Shown: in pieces, positions 1 through 12,231 of the stretch
How the letters are laid out: every line of letters starts with the position of its first letter
Position numbering within the stretch: position 1 is the first letter of the stretch
Source: Atriophallophorus winterbourni
Lineage: Eukaryota; Platyhelminthes; Trematoda; Plagiorchiida; Microphallidae
DNA: 64,000 nt
Direction: 5' to 3'
NCBI GenBank assembly: GCA_013407085.1
Contig: JACCGJ010001620.1
Coordinates: 124,001-188,000 of the forward strand
Notes under the pieces: generated by a model
The model's input: the letters and a program-made list of their open reading frames with translations, nothing else
Told to the model about the DNA's origin: nothing
Database searches by the model: none
Made by a program: the position numbers and the translations under genes

Positions 1-100
1 AACTTTTATTTTGGGGCTAATCTAAGTCCCACAGTCGGTGCAACGCAGCACCGGTAACTATTTGGAATATTTTTCCAACATTCCAATAACAGCATGATGG
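1..100 (-). repeat. Unclassified dispersed repeat, copy 1
   Basis: The reverse complement of roughly 25-95 closely matches 53600-53680 (both include tgctgttattggaatgtt and a tgcattgcacc-type segment). No coding content or family was recognised. The stretch from 100 to 430 shows nothing identifiable. Confidence 0.45.
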
Positions 101-429
101 TAGTTTAAATATTTTACACTTAATATTGAATCCAGTTTCTAAAAGATGTAAATCGTCGTAGTATTTTATATTAGTTTAATGATTTTTATGCGAATTTAAA
201 CCGAAATCTCAGGAGTAATTTTAGTTTTATTCAGTGTATTTACTGAATCTAATCTATTCAAGGAAATCAATCTCAGTCAACACAAGGAATTTTATTGAAT
301 TGACTTCGCAAACCTTTTTGTTCGGGTGGCGCGCTACTAACGAATTTTTAAAACTTTTGTAAAATTACTTAGAGTTCGACAACCCTCTCATTTTGATGCT
401 ACTGTTTACCAAAGTGTTCATTCATATGA

Positions 430-590
430 ACAGTCAAAGCATGGTGTCGAGCTGCGAATCGAACAGAATGATATGCAGAACATCACCCTCGAGCACAACA
501 CAATTACCAGATGCGCCAAAACGCTGATATGCGATTGGTCGTTGTCCGCAAACGAGGCGTGCATTGCGAGGGCTTGAAATCCACAGACAA
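430..590 (-). repeat. Unclassified dispersed repeat X, copy 1
   Basis: On the - strand this shares segments with 11290-11530: caagccctcgcaatgcacgc resembling the block at 11298, and a block ending gcatatcattctgttc. It is probably a short or degraded transposable element of unknown class. Confidence 0.4.
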
Positions 591-759
591 CGTATTATTC
601 TATATGCACGAGCCATAACGGCTCTTCAAACCCGCACTCAGTTGCTTTAAATGAAAGAACAAACTGATCAAAATAATGTTAGCTAATCAGCAATAGAGGA
701 AAATATTCGTAGCTCAGGATGTGGATGATGTTTAACTTGTGTTCGCCGAGCTTGCGTAT

Positions 760-3700
760 TTGTTATTAGACGTTTCGTCATCAGGCTAGATGACATCATC
801 AGCAAAACGTCTTTCGAAGCTTCTTGTAGTTGGAATTCTTTGGTTATTATACCGCTTGTCTGTCCGTTTAACTCCGCCAAGAACGGTCTCAAGCCCATCT
901 GAGAAAGGAGGGGGGTTGGGCTTAGGGCTAGCAAACCTATCCCGTAAAGACTACACTGCTACGGAAAGTATGACAACAGATCCGAAAATTCTACTCAATG
1001 GCTACAAAGGTGACGCGAACCTTACAAAAGGTCCCATGACGGATGTAGATGAAAGCCGAAAGGAAGTTTTCAGCCTGACGGCCGATCTCCTTGCGCCGAA
1101 AATAACGGTAACACTTGGTAGCTGGAACGTTCGAACGTTGTATCAAGCTGGCAAGCTGGCTCAAACCATACATGAGCTCAACAGGTATGATCTGAGTATA
1201 CTTGGAATATCCGAAGTGAGATGGTCCGGCTCTGGGCAGCGAAAGCTACATTGCGGTGAGACTATTATTTGGTCAGGAAGGCAAGATAACTTCCATCATA
1301 GTGGAGTCGCTCTGCTTGCAAGCAGAAAGACCAGCAGTACGATCATGCAATGGAAGTGTATAAACGAGCGACTCTTATATGCCAGACTAAACTCGAGCTT
1401 TTGCAAACTCTTGATTGTGGTAGCAAACGCTCCAAAAAAAGATGCAGTCCAAGAGGAGAAAGACAGGTTTTACGAAGCCATGCAACCAGTCTTGAGGGTC
1501 ATCCCAAAGCACGACCTACTGGTGGTAATGGGAGATTTTAACGCTAAAACCGGAACTGTAAATACGGGCAGGAAGCGTACCATGGGAGTGCATGGTGTTG
1601 GCCAACAGAATGATAATGGGGAGAGGCTACTTGACTTCTGCGAAGAGAACGATCTTGTGGTTGGAGGCACCCCATTCCCCCACAAAAACATATATAAAAT
1701 AACCTGGTCTTCTCCGGACGGCAGAACTGATAGTCAAATTGATCATTGATGATAAATGGTAATGGAGGCGCTCGTTGAAATTTGTGAGGGTCATGCGTGG
1801 TGCCGATATTGGTAGCGATCATTTCCTGGTTGTGGGAAAAATTTGTTTGAAACTGAGAAGGCAAATATCGAAATTCAGCGCAGTCCACGGTTGAATGTGA
1901 ATAAGCTGAGCGATGACGCCACGAGTATAGCTTTTGACAACATCCTGAGAGAGGATATCAGCGCCCGGCCCAAGGATTCAATGACGATAGATATTTTCAA
2001 CCGCACACTAAAGGCCGTCGGAGAACAAGTCCTCGGGTACATACAGAGGGGCAAAGCCTCGTGGATCTCGTTGAAAACCTGGCAACTCATTGAAGACAGA
2101 AAAGATAACTGATGCGAAAGAAGAGTTAGCCAGATGACGAGAACATTTTGAGTTCATTCTAAACCGCCCACCTCCTCAAACCAATGTCGATATACCTGAG
2201 GCAGCTACTGACCTCGACATCAACACAGAACCCATCAGACTCCAAGATGTGCAATTTGCTATCCAGAGGTTGAAAATGGGAAGGCACCAGGTGACGATGG
2301 AGTGTATGGCGAACTGCTCAAGGCGGAAACCGAAGAGATGCCGAAAGATTTGCGAGAACTATTCCACAACTTCTGGGATACTGAGTAGATACCGGACGCC
2401 TGGCGTTCGTGTACTATAATCAAACTTCCCAAGAAAGGTGACTTGAGCTACTGCACCAACTGGCGAGGTATTACGCTTATATCAGTCACAAGCAAAGTAT
2501 TCTGCCACATCATTCTCCGACGTGCCTCCAATGCAGTTGAATCCGTTTTACGACAAGAGCAAGCCGGGTTTAGGAAAAAATCTTGCACTGACCAAATCTT
2601 TGTCCTCCGTCAGATCCTGCAGCAGACACATGAATGAAATGCAGAGCTATGTGTGACCTACATCGAAATCCAGAAGGCCTACGATAGCGTTCACCGACCA
2701 GTGTTATAGAAAATCCTCCGTCATTATGGCATACCATCAAAGATAGTAAATCTCATAAAACCTTTTATGAGAAGTTTGAATGCCAAGTCGCTCACAATGG
2801 AATGCTCACTGAGAAGTTTGATGTTCGTACGGGAGTGAGGCAAGGATGTATGCTCTCACCGATACTCTTCTCCCTAACAATAGACTGGATTATGAGACAG
2901 GTGACCGATGGCAGGGCAGTAGGCATTCCATGGACCCCAGCGGGACCGCTAGAAGACCTGGACTATGCGGATGATGTTGCCCTCTTGGCGTGCAAGATCA
3001 GTGACATCCAGAGCAAGAGCGATCGACTATCCGAAATTGGCAAGACGGTGGGTTTAGAAATTAACGCTGGCAAATCGGAGGTAATGCGGAAGAATGTTCC
3101 GGAGCAACCACCAGTGTTCGTGGACGGTCAACCGCTCAGTGAGGTTACAGATACAGTCTACCTTGGGAGCAAACTGACTGTAAATGGTGACTGTGAATAT
3201 GACGTCAGGAGAAGGATCGGGAAGGCGAACCAAGCATTCTGCATGCTGATTTCCATTTGGAAATCCTCCGCTCTCAGCATTAACAAGAAGATCAGACTCT
3301 TCAAGAGCAATGTTCTTAGTGTGTTGCTTTATGCATCGGAATGCTGGAAGACGACCGCTGCTATTGAGCGCAGAATGAACGTGTTTCAAACTAAGTGCTT
3401 GCGAAGGATTCTACGAATTTTTTGGCCACACACCATTTCGAATGAAGAGCTTCTGTGAAAAACTGGTCTGGAGTTGGTATCTACCGTAGTCAAAAAGACG
3501 ACGGTGGAGATGGTTCGGTCATGTCTGCAGGATGGATCCCAGTTCGCATACGAAGGTAGACATTCACTGGCGTCCGCAAGGTAAACGAAAAAGGGGACGG
3601 CCCATGAAAACTTGGCGCAGAACGTTGGAACGCGAACTACATGCACAAGGATTCACGGTGCAGACGGCAACGGAAGCAGCGGTAGACCGGAACCACTGGC

Positions 3701-3762
3701 GTGAAGTTGTCTTCGCCTCATGTGCCACCCGGCACGGAGAGGACTGATTGAGTGAGTGAGTG
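760..3762 (+). mobile_element. Degenerate RTE-like LINE with (TGAG)n tail
   Basis: The reading frame 790-1749 carries an apurinic-type endonuclease: SWNVRTLYQ at residues 111-119, SEVRW at 141-145, MGDFNAK at 247-253, and DGRTDSQIDH at the end, where a stop cuts the domain short. Reverse-transcriptase pieces follow in shifted frames. At 2443-2637 there are WRGITLISVTSKVF and QAGFRKKSCTDQIF. At 2802-3458 there are GVRQGCMLSPILF, the catalytic LDYADDVALL (residues 53-62), and the conserved tail KTKCLRRILRI. A last piece reaches 3747, and the copy ends in repeated TGAG, typical of RTE 3' ends. At least four frame breaks make it inactive. The exact 5' boundary is unclear; a Penelope-type terminal motif lies at 720-802. 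Confidence 0.8.
769..802 (-). ncRNA. Hammerhead-like core of a Penelope-type terminal repeat
   Basis: Read on the - strand this contains CTGATGA, one extra base, a perfect 6-bp stem (GTCATC/GATGAC) with a 6-base loop, then GAA, a self-complementary ACGT and C at the cleavage position. The architecture is identical to the copy at 62762-62803, but stem II has a different paired sequence. Flanking bases (gttcgccgagcttg) also resemble that element's terminal repeat. Confidence 0.55.
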
Positions 3763-5889
3763 TTTGTCCGTTCACCATCACTCCCGCTGATTGGTCAAGT
3801 TCATGTGAGCGGTTTCTCATTGATCCATATGTTGCAGCCAGTTGGAGATGCTGGTTAATTGAATTTGTCGTTGAGTGCCACGCTTCCAGGATTTGTCGCG
3901 CCCGTCGGTCGTTTCCTCTAGGTAATATACAGGTTAAGTTAGCCTTGAAACAGTCTTCAAGTGGTAAAATAAGCTATATGTGTATGTAATCAACAGTACT
4001 GAATTTATGTTCACTATTCTGCACGTTGAACGCATGGTGAAATACATGGTGACACTTTTGCAGTAGTCTCAATTTATCCAAACTTAATTCCACAGATCAG
4101 ATTAGAGATAAGCATGTTGACTAGTTAGACATAACCATTTCCGAAAACCTCACTTTAATCTATCTGCTGAATTATCTACTTACTAAATTTTGTAGGTTTT
4201 CTTTCTACGAATTTTTTTCTCATTCTTTTGGATTAAGGACCAAGTTGTTTTGCATATTACATCAAATTTTGTACTGTTCATCTGTTATATTGCCAGCACT
4301 TGCTTCAAAGTATTTTGTGTTGCTAGAATGTTGTTTCGGGATTAATTAAGAATTGTTTCCTACTTGTCAACATCTAACTCGTAACTGGTGCGAGAAACTG
4401 CTGTACAATGGACACACCCGTGGTAATTCATAGCTACTTCATTACCTATTAATAGGCTGTGTCATCGAAACAATATCATGTTTGAAATCGATACCTCGCG
4501 ATAATTTATGACTTAATTGCAGAAATAATGTCATAAGGAACATGAGTGCTTTATGGAGTTAATTATGCCAATTCATTTCTCATAGCCTGTGCGTTATTAT
4601 ATAAATAGTTCTTGATGAAATTGGTATGTAGCGATTAATAAAGAATGTTATAAAATGGTCCGAGTTGGCAAGAGTCAAGAGTGTGGTTTTTTGAATGGCT
4701 CTCGGAGTTTGAACATGGAAGACATCATCACTGCGGTGACTCAGGTTCATCTGTTAGGATGGCTATTGATTTGCGTAATATGACATTACGGAAGAAATTG
4801 CCCTGGTATAATTTCGGATTATTCTTGATTATTCGGATTATTCTTGACCCGACATTGCATCTATCAGGTATGTTATTTTTAATGGATTTTATCCATCTCC
4901 TTTTAAATTTGGCAATCGTTGTGTCCTGATTCAATCCAGTAAAACACAACCTCGGGTTTTTATCACATAACCGATGTAGAGCTTTAAGGTGTACGTAACT
5001 AAACTCCACTGTACACCATTCATCAGGAACTCTCAAAAGGCTACAATTGTGCTTTTCGTTTCCACCAATGTTTTTACCGTGATTTCGAATTTAGTACCAG
5101 GTAAACTAACAGAGCAAGTAAGAATTCAAAAGAATCTTTTTCAAGTCACCTCACTTCGAATTGTTATTTTTAGTTAGCGTGAGTCACTTATGCATGGAGA
5201 ACCGTGGTTAGAAACCAAAAGTGTATCTGAGGTGGGTGTTGGTGATTTTGAGCTTGAAATCGTATAGCTCACATTCATACCGTTTTACAGTGTTTTGCAC
5301 TATGATTCGGGTTTGAATCTAGGGTTTGTACCAGAACTTTCAGACAAATGGGCTCTGTGAATGTTTTAGTCAAAAGGAAGTTTAGATATCAACGAACTTA
5401 CCCATATTCTCTACCTCACAAGTTCACATGTTGTGATATATATAATCTCTAATTGAGCGATGACCATTTGTAACACTAACAAATATGTAATAAAAATTAA
5501 TTTTCCAATCATTTCGTAATTTTGCTGAATATTTACCAATTCGAAATTTCCAAGTATTCCGCGTGTTTGCTCAATCTCGACGAATACAATTATCGCAATT
5601 TCACGTGTGATTTGTCCAGCAAATTGCATACAATTTGTTTCCTTGTAAAATTCGCGAAATTTCGTAAATCCTTTTGATCACCTGAGGGTTCTATGAGACA
5701 TGTATTTTCGACCGATTAATCAATGCTAAGGTAACGTTAATTCTAGTGCAATAATTAAATGTTTGCCCAAATGGTAGGTTAGTGAAACTCAAGTTCACTA
5801 TTGAATGGGTTGGCGAGTGTGGATATGGTACAGTATTGTGTCAAAACGCTCTTTTAATCAATTTTATTCTTATCGTATTGCATTCCAGA
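3763..5889. other. No gene recognised
   Basis: This is AT-rich sequence with only short open frames. No splice-supported exon, RNA gene or known repeat was recognised. Confidence 0.4.
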
Positions 5890-6205
5890 TTCAAGATTCA
5901 AGATTCAAGATTTATGGTTGGAAAAGCAATTAACTTTACAATAACCATTGAGTCGAAATATAGGCATATATATATATATAATCAAAATCAATAGGACGAT
6001 GATAGTTTATTAATAAATTGGGGCAAAATTCGGATTGGCTCTCATATAATCGTCAAATTTCGATTTGAATATAGATAAAATGTTTGAGCTCGCTAAATCG
6101 GCAGATAGGGAATTCCAAATAAAGCACACACGCACCGAATAAAAATACCTGCGGCAGTTCCGTTTGGAGTGTAGTATTTCCAACTTGCAACTTGCATTGC
6201 TCAAA
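5890..6205 (-). mobile_element. CR1-like LINE 3' end
   Basis: The - strand encodes the CR1-type C-terminus (CRRYFYSVRVCFIWNSLSAD...SIFKSKFDDYM) and a 3' UTR with a short (AT)n tract. It ends in tandem AAGATTC heptamers at 5891-5911. The same 3' end recurs at 16706 and 35281, so the three copies are one family. The copy is strongly 5'-truncated. Confidence 0.75.
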
Positions 6206-6209
6206 TCTA

Positions 6210-7055
6210 TTTACTGGCAGATTGCTTTGATTATTTATGCATTTAGTAAAAATACAGTTCAATCACATTCATTGATTCATTGGATAATCCCGTAATTCAT
6301 TGAAATTTTGAATCTATTTTGACGCATGTTTGTAAACAGAGCAGTTTCTCGTATCCTTTCTTTTCTGATGCAGAAACTTCGTCTAACCAAGTGGGATTGT
6401 CAGAACAACGAAAACAAAAAATTTGCTCTCACGTTGACTTGTCGTAAATAGCCAATAGTAGCCATGAAAATACAAGGATCTGAAAGACGATTTATCAAAT
6501 ACATCACAGAGGTATATGATTTGAACCAGCGGGTGCCAATAACCGCGGTTTGTATTCGATGAGACTCATATTTGCAAAAGTGTATGACTGAAAATGTTGC
6601 TATAAACTTTCTCTTAAATTTACCTTATCGTCAATTATGAGCTGACTTAGGATGGGATTTTATTTCAACATCAGTGCTGAGCACTGATAGTAGAGTCCAC
6701 CCCATCCACTTGATTGACTGCAAGCCTACCTATCTTGCCTATGTAGACCATCACTTTAGGGTTTCATAGCATGTTTCAAATCCATCAATTTGCCTAGAAA
6801 TCAACAATAAACCTGAGTAACGTACGTCGTCAACTAAAGATTTATCGCGAATGAAACACGTATACTCTCAGTAACCGTCCAATATCTGTCAGTCCGTAAT
6901 ACTTGAAATTGTGTCAACAGTTAGTTGACCGATTTCAAGTAAAACATTTAAACAGAGTAACCCCCTATTGACAGCAGTTTTAACGCGCTTCGTGATGATT
7001 TCAAGAAGCATAACAACTTTTTCATTGTGAAAATGTTCACTGAAACTGATCTTCC
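6210..7055. other. No gene recognised; weak Penelope-like trace
   Basis: At 6361-6395 (cttttctgatgcagaaacttcg and following bases) there is a weak resemblance to the terminal repeat of the Penelope remnant at 42886. Otherwise nothing was recognised. Confidence 0.25.
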
Positions 7056-7200
7056 ATTCATCACGTGATGATACCAAACAGCCAGAAATCAGTTGTGATG
7101 TGTAAGTGCAGAGATGAGCAACACCTTAATTTGTTCATCCATAAGCGCTTTGATTGCTTGACTCGGAACACTATGTGATTCTGCGTTCGAACATAATAAT
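7056..7200 (+). repeat. Hammerhead tandem-repeat family, single degenerate copy
   Basis: GTGATGATACCAAACAGCCAG at 7066-7086 and the following aaatcagttgtgatg correspond to the hammerhead segment of the 22.4 kb array. The downstream text (gagcaacac..., cgctttgattgcttgac) matches the remainder of that repeat unit. The first core C is changed, so it should not cleave. Confidence 0.6.
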
Positions 7201-7639
7201 CCGTGGCCATATTAAACAGTGTCTTCAATGTTTTTACCTTCAATAACAATGCTCTGCCCAGCTCACCACGATATGTTCGACAAACAAACGAATGCAAAAT
7301 GCGAGGAAGCTCGAATGACCAATCTGATGGCTTTGCTAGCTCGGGAAATAATTATTGTCAATTCCAACTTGGATGTAAATGGTTTTTAATCAAACGATCG
7401 ACAAAACTTCCGCAAATGATTGTGACGTGTACAACTTGTCAACAATTTATCTGCCAAAGCAACAGTCAATCATAATCTGCAGTTTCGTATGGTCATTTTT
7501 CGTTTTACTACGACCGGTCAGGTTCACCAATCGATTGAGAAGCTAAAAGATTTTTCCACTCTGCAAGTTTGGTATTCGATACGTAAGTGTACATTTAATG
7601 AGTTAATACCCGATTAATTTTACAAAAGTGATATGAAAT

Positions 7640-7860
7640 ATCTCGGAAATCACCGTTGCTCACTCCACTAGCTTGCATGACTTTAAAACTAAATTAGACG
7701 ATTTTTTATTGAATTATTCGTTTCCCGAACACTTATATACTGCTTAATCTAATTCCTTATATTGATTTATACACTTGCATTTCAATCGTTACCATCCTGT
7801 GGTTATTTTTAGGCTTGTGGTTTTTTAGACCATTAAAAAACTTGAATTACCTTGAAAAAC
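7640..7860 (+). mobile_element. CR1-like LINE 3' end
   Basis: The + strand encodes a CR1-type C-terminus (LHDFKTKLDDFLLNYSFPEHLY then stop), followed by a 3' UTR nearly identical in plan to 32980-33150 (ccatcctgtggttattttta, then ttgaattaccttgaa). Confidence 0.65.
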
Positions 7861-7889
7861 TTGCTCTTGATGGCTTACTGTGGAGTCAC

Positions 7890-8825
7890 GGTGTAAAGCC
7901 TCATTTCCAAACTGGTGAAGAGCTGCTGAACGCAGATCTAACCACCGGCGTGCAACTGACGCTGATCGACCGAGTACCGTTAATCACCAGCTTGCAGACG
8001 ACATTTGACACAATACCTTCAATGTGAGCGGTTAATAGCAAGTTCTTCGCAACTCGTGGGGTCAATGCGCAGAGCTTTCATATCACTTTTGAAAATGTCT
8101 TTGTTCCGCAAGTGCGTTCTGCCCAATGATCGATTACGGATTTCAACTTATCGTATAGTAGATAACTCGGAATAAGACCATTTTCCATTCTGTAGACATG
8201 GCCAAGCCATCGTACACGACGCTGTTTTAGTAGGATGAACATGTTCTGTAGACCAGCTTTTGAAAGCACTTCAGCATTAGTCACTTTGTTCATCCACGAT
8301 ATGTTCAAGGTTCGACGAATGATTCCTGTATTGCGTGGATGGTCTAGATTTCAATGCTGTAAAGTGAAGTAATTAGTGCGCACGGGCTGCATACCATCGT
8401 CCATGTCTTTGCAGTCAGCTTGCGGTTGCCATAGACACAAAAGTTAAATCGGGACAAAATGACAGCTTCTCTGTCAATTTCCGTCTCTAGCGAGAGGTTA
8501 TCCGCAATGGTTGAACCAAGATATGTGAAATGATGTACTGGTTCAAGTTGACAGTTTACAACAGTGATGATGGCCTTGCTCTTGCTGATTGTGAGCCAAA
8601 AGACTTTGCATGTCGACGAAAAAACAGTCAATTAGCGACTGCGTTCAGTAAACATCGTTCGTCCGAAAACTACCTATCGCAGCGAGCGCTGTGAGAAAGA
8701 CTGTTTCTCCCGAATCCGACTATTTAGTCATTCTAAAAGATGCGGAGCATGAAACCACAATAGGTTTGTGATGTACATCCGTGTTCGATATCGACGGAAG
8801 GAGGCCAACAACAACCCAATTAGTT
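7890..8825. mobile_element. RTE-like LINE (family B) copy with inverted 5' part
   Basis: From about 7890 to 8640 the - strand carries degraded RT and C-terminal sequence: QLEPVHHFTYLGSTIADN, VRWLGHVYRMENG. From about 8641 to 8825 the + strand carries the family's 3' end (cgagcgctgtgagaaagact ... ggaggccaacaacaaccc). The RT-proximal end of the inverted part abuts the sense 3' part, as expected for twin-primed integration of a LINE. The family is the one that is full length at 45191-49390. Confidence 0.65.
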
Positions 8826-10930
8826 TTAGCATTGGACGACGTAAATTAATCAGGTTTAGAAACAGGGGCATCTTATCGCGGACACCAGTGAGCCTTGCAG
8901 CTATGCGTTCTGGAAATTCAGTGTTCACAATCGTACTGCGTTTACAAGATGACTTGCTCAAATCAGACCAATCGGAATTCAGTAGCCTATGTTTGATATG
9001 ATAACATATTTCTTCGATTAGACTAAATGCTTATTCTTTTCTGTGAAAACCTACGACAGATTAATATGCAAATTATTTTTCTTCTTCTAAGCAATCAAGC
9101 AAATGGAACTAATTTTACTTATTACATTATGTCACATTTCTATCGGAACAATTTACCCTTATGAATGAAAAACGAGCATACATACTAAAGACCGAATCGG
9201 TGGGTTCAAACGTTCGAATTCTCATTTTGAATTTTTGACAGACTTCAAAATGCGTCAATATTTAACTCGATGTTTATGAATTTACCAATAAGCCTAGATT
9301 AATTATTGCCGATTGAAATTCCGAAATATTTGGGGGAAAATGTTTGATTTTGTCTCTGTATCCCAGTGGGCGAGATGCTGCGTTCACTGGTATGCGAGTG
9401 AGAAAAGGTTATCTCGAATTCGTCTTCGCGCGAGAAAGTCGCTTCCCCTTAAACAGGTTTCACATTCAATCCTAAATTCGGCTGACATTTAATTATGTTG
9501 CGTCACTCAGATAGTTTAGTTTAGGTTTTATTGTAGATATGTATTTAGTACCTAGGTTAACATCACGATTGAAGTCGTACGAGAATGTGACAAAGTTAGC
9601 TTTTAAACATCAATTTTAATCAAGATTTCGACTTCCAAATGTCTAAAGAATTCGTATAATTAGCTATTTCGAATTCTTTGGTACATGAAGATATTAAATA
9701 ACACCTTATAATCCAACAATCAATTTTATAGAGCAGTTGTCTCCCCGCAAATTGATGTAGTAACTAAGACAGTTAAACGACTTTCTAAGATGTAATTTCC
9801 TCGGCGATGTGGAACTCATATATCTATACTAAATTTGACAGGTCATTCATATATGAAGAGCTCGATTAATGACCGAGTACGGGATATTGTAGATCTGCAA
9901 GTTTATTGTAGCTTATTGTAAACATGGAGTTTTTGCGTATATCCATTACAGAACATTTCAAGCAGTCGTGCAAATTATGAAACTCTTGACTATCAATGAG
10001 AATCAGGTAGATAATGCACATTAGTTATTTTCTATGCAGTATCACAAGGGGTTAGTTTCACAAGATTTATTCCATGCTAACTTCAACATGTGTTGTGATG
10101 TATCATCCAATGGGCAAAGCAATGCAATAAAGTATTTTCATCCTTCTCTATCATTAGTAGGAAGATCAAATGCACTTGCTCGAGCAGCACGGTTTTGTAC
10201 TCATTTGGTTTAATACTATCTGGAACATGGAACCAGAAGTTGTACGGTTTAGATGTGAACAGTGTTACACGTAGTTCCATTTGTGTGCTATTGCTGAATT
10301 TCTGTTGACGAATTTGATACGCAAATTAATCTTGTAACTATCTGCATTAGTTTCATTGCAATTTGAACAATAGTGTCAGACTAAAGTTAGCCCAAAAATG
10401 TTTTAGTAACGCAGACTGTAAACTAAGAACAAAAACTAATCTCAGTATATCATGAGTGAGCATACCGATGAAGAGATTTAGTGTTGCAGAGTAGCGATTC
10501 GACATCACGATGCATCGTTACTCGGTTCAGCAGCTACTTTTTAGCGGACTGAGAAATAACATCACTGGGAGACGAATCGAATAAGATCCTCTTGCCGATC
10601 ACCCGCCGGTCTGCCAGAGCAGCGCACTGGTTTAAAAGCCACTCTGCTTTTCGTCTATTTTAAGAATTTATCAGATTTAATAGATGTGTGCCTCGGTTAG
10701 TAATGCTAAAAAATGTTTCGTCCTGTCACACGCGTTGAAAAATTGACCACCAGGAAAATTACTTCAGATAGACAGCACTTGGACATCTTCATTTGCACAC
10801 TTTACAAGCTATAATAGAATTGAACCATCTATTTACAAGCTTCGTTCTCGGCTAAAGAGATTAATCAATGATGTTGTAGTTGCAAAAATGTTGTTCAACA
10901 GACAAATACAGTTTTCAAGCAGAAAAACGA
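8826..10930. other. No gene recognised
   Basis: AT-rich sequence in which no domain, RNA gene or repeat copy was recognised. Confidence 0.4.
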
Positions 10931-10939
10931 TTCTGTTAT

Positions 10940-11540
10940 AGCATGTGAATTTAAGTGATAGTGTAGCGTGTGAGGGTAGAGAGAAGCCGGAACTGACCGC
11001 TGGCGAGCATCTAGCCCGTTATCGCAACATTAAGGTCAACGGTCCAAAATTAGGCAAGTCTCCCACGCGTTACAAGCACGCACATCGTTTGTGTAATGAT
11101 TCATCAATGAGGTCAATCAGTCCAACGATAATCGCGTTCACTCACAAATCCGACAACACAACGGAAGCCGATTGGTCAAACGGGTTTATTACACACAAGA
11201 CAAATAACAAAACACACGCCTTTCTTATATACGCAAAACAATTACAACACTTCGATCTGATTTGTGAGTCGATTTCGTGCCAACCGGTAAACACTTCAAG
11301 CCCTCGCCACGCAAGACTCGTTTGACCGACAATGATGAATTATATATCGCTTGATTGCGGCTGACATTGTCCAACGTTTCATACTTCCAAAGATGTTGTC
11401 GCTCGCATCATCAATATGCAATCATTCCCGGGCACGAAATATTACGAATTCCCAATTGCCATCGTCTATGTTTTCAGCGCTTTCGCTCTTGTTTTAGGCC
11501 GGTGGGTGGAGTTTTGCATATCATACAGAATTCAATTCAA
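10940..11540 (+). repeat. Unclassified dispersed repeat X, longest copy
   Basis: The segment aacacacgcctttcttatat, the following ctgatttgtgagtcgatttcgtgcca and cttcaagccctcgccacgc recur on the - strand at 50265-50520 and partly at 430-590. A 126-codon open frame (10945-11325) covers the area but has no recognisable domain and is not conserved in the other copies. The element may be a short interspersed element or a decayed LTR. Confidence 0.45.
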
Positions 11541-12231
11541 TTCAATTTTAATGGTCTTAAAAGCATATAGCTTTACAAAAAACCACAGAATAATATGACA
11601 ACAACGAATAATATAACAAGCGAAAATGGGATTAGGTTGCTTATTGAGCAGTTCAATAATCAATTAAAAATCCAAAGTACAGAAATTGTTTTCGATTGGT
11701 GGGATAACAAATGTAGATGCATGGTGTTAAGATGTAAGGTTTTCTTCGGTGCTCGGGTTTCGGGACAAAAAGGCATCAAGGCTTCTCTTGAAAGTTTGCT
11801 GATTTCGTGAGTTTACAACATTATCTGGCAGATTTTTCCAAGTAAAACAAACTCGCACGGCAAAAATGTCGTCTGCAGTTGAGTCTGGAGCGAGGGACAG
11901 TTAGAGTAAATGTGTGAGCTCTTGTATTATGCGAGCTCTGTATATTCAATAAGCATTGTAGAGGGTGATTTTCAGTATACAAAATATTGTAAACCAGAAT
12001 CAAATCCCCTCGGAGATGACGACGTAGATAAACAAATAAATATAGCGTTTTGATTCGCTCATTGTAGGGTTTTCGGCTGAGTCCGGTGACAAGTTTGGTA
12101 GCTCGATGATATATTCGTTGCAAAGTCGCAACATCTTTTTTAAGCCATGGCGACCATGCTTGAACTGCATATTCGATCGTGGGTCTGATGTACGTATTTA
12201 TAATGCATGGAATTTTCTGTTTTAAGAACCT
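11530..12231 (-). mobile_element. CR1-like LINE, 3' portion running into the gap
   Basis: The - strand encodes INTYIRPTIEYAVQAWSPWL, then RIYHRATKLVTGLS and RRHLRGDLILVYNIL, the conserved C-terminal end of CR1-type reverse transcriptases, followed by CRRHFCRASLFYLEKSAR. The upstream part is lost in the N gap. Confidence 0.75.

Noticed and set aside
10945..11325. 126-codon reading frame as a gene
   Set aside because: It falls in a dispersed repeat, has no domain, and the frame is not kept in other copies.
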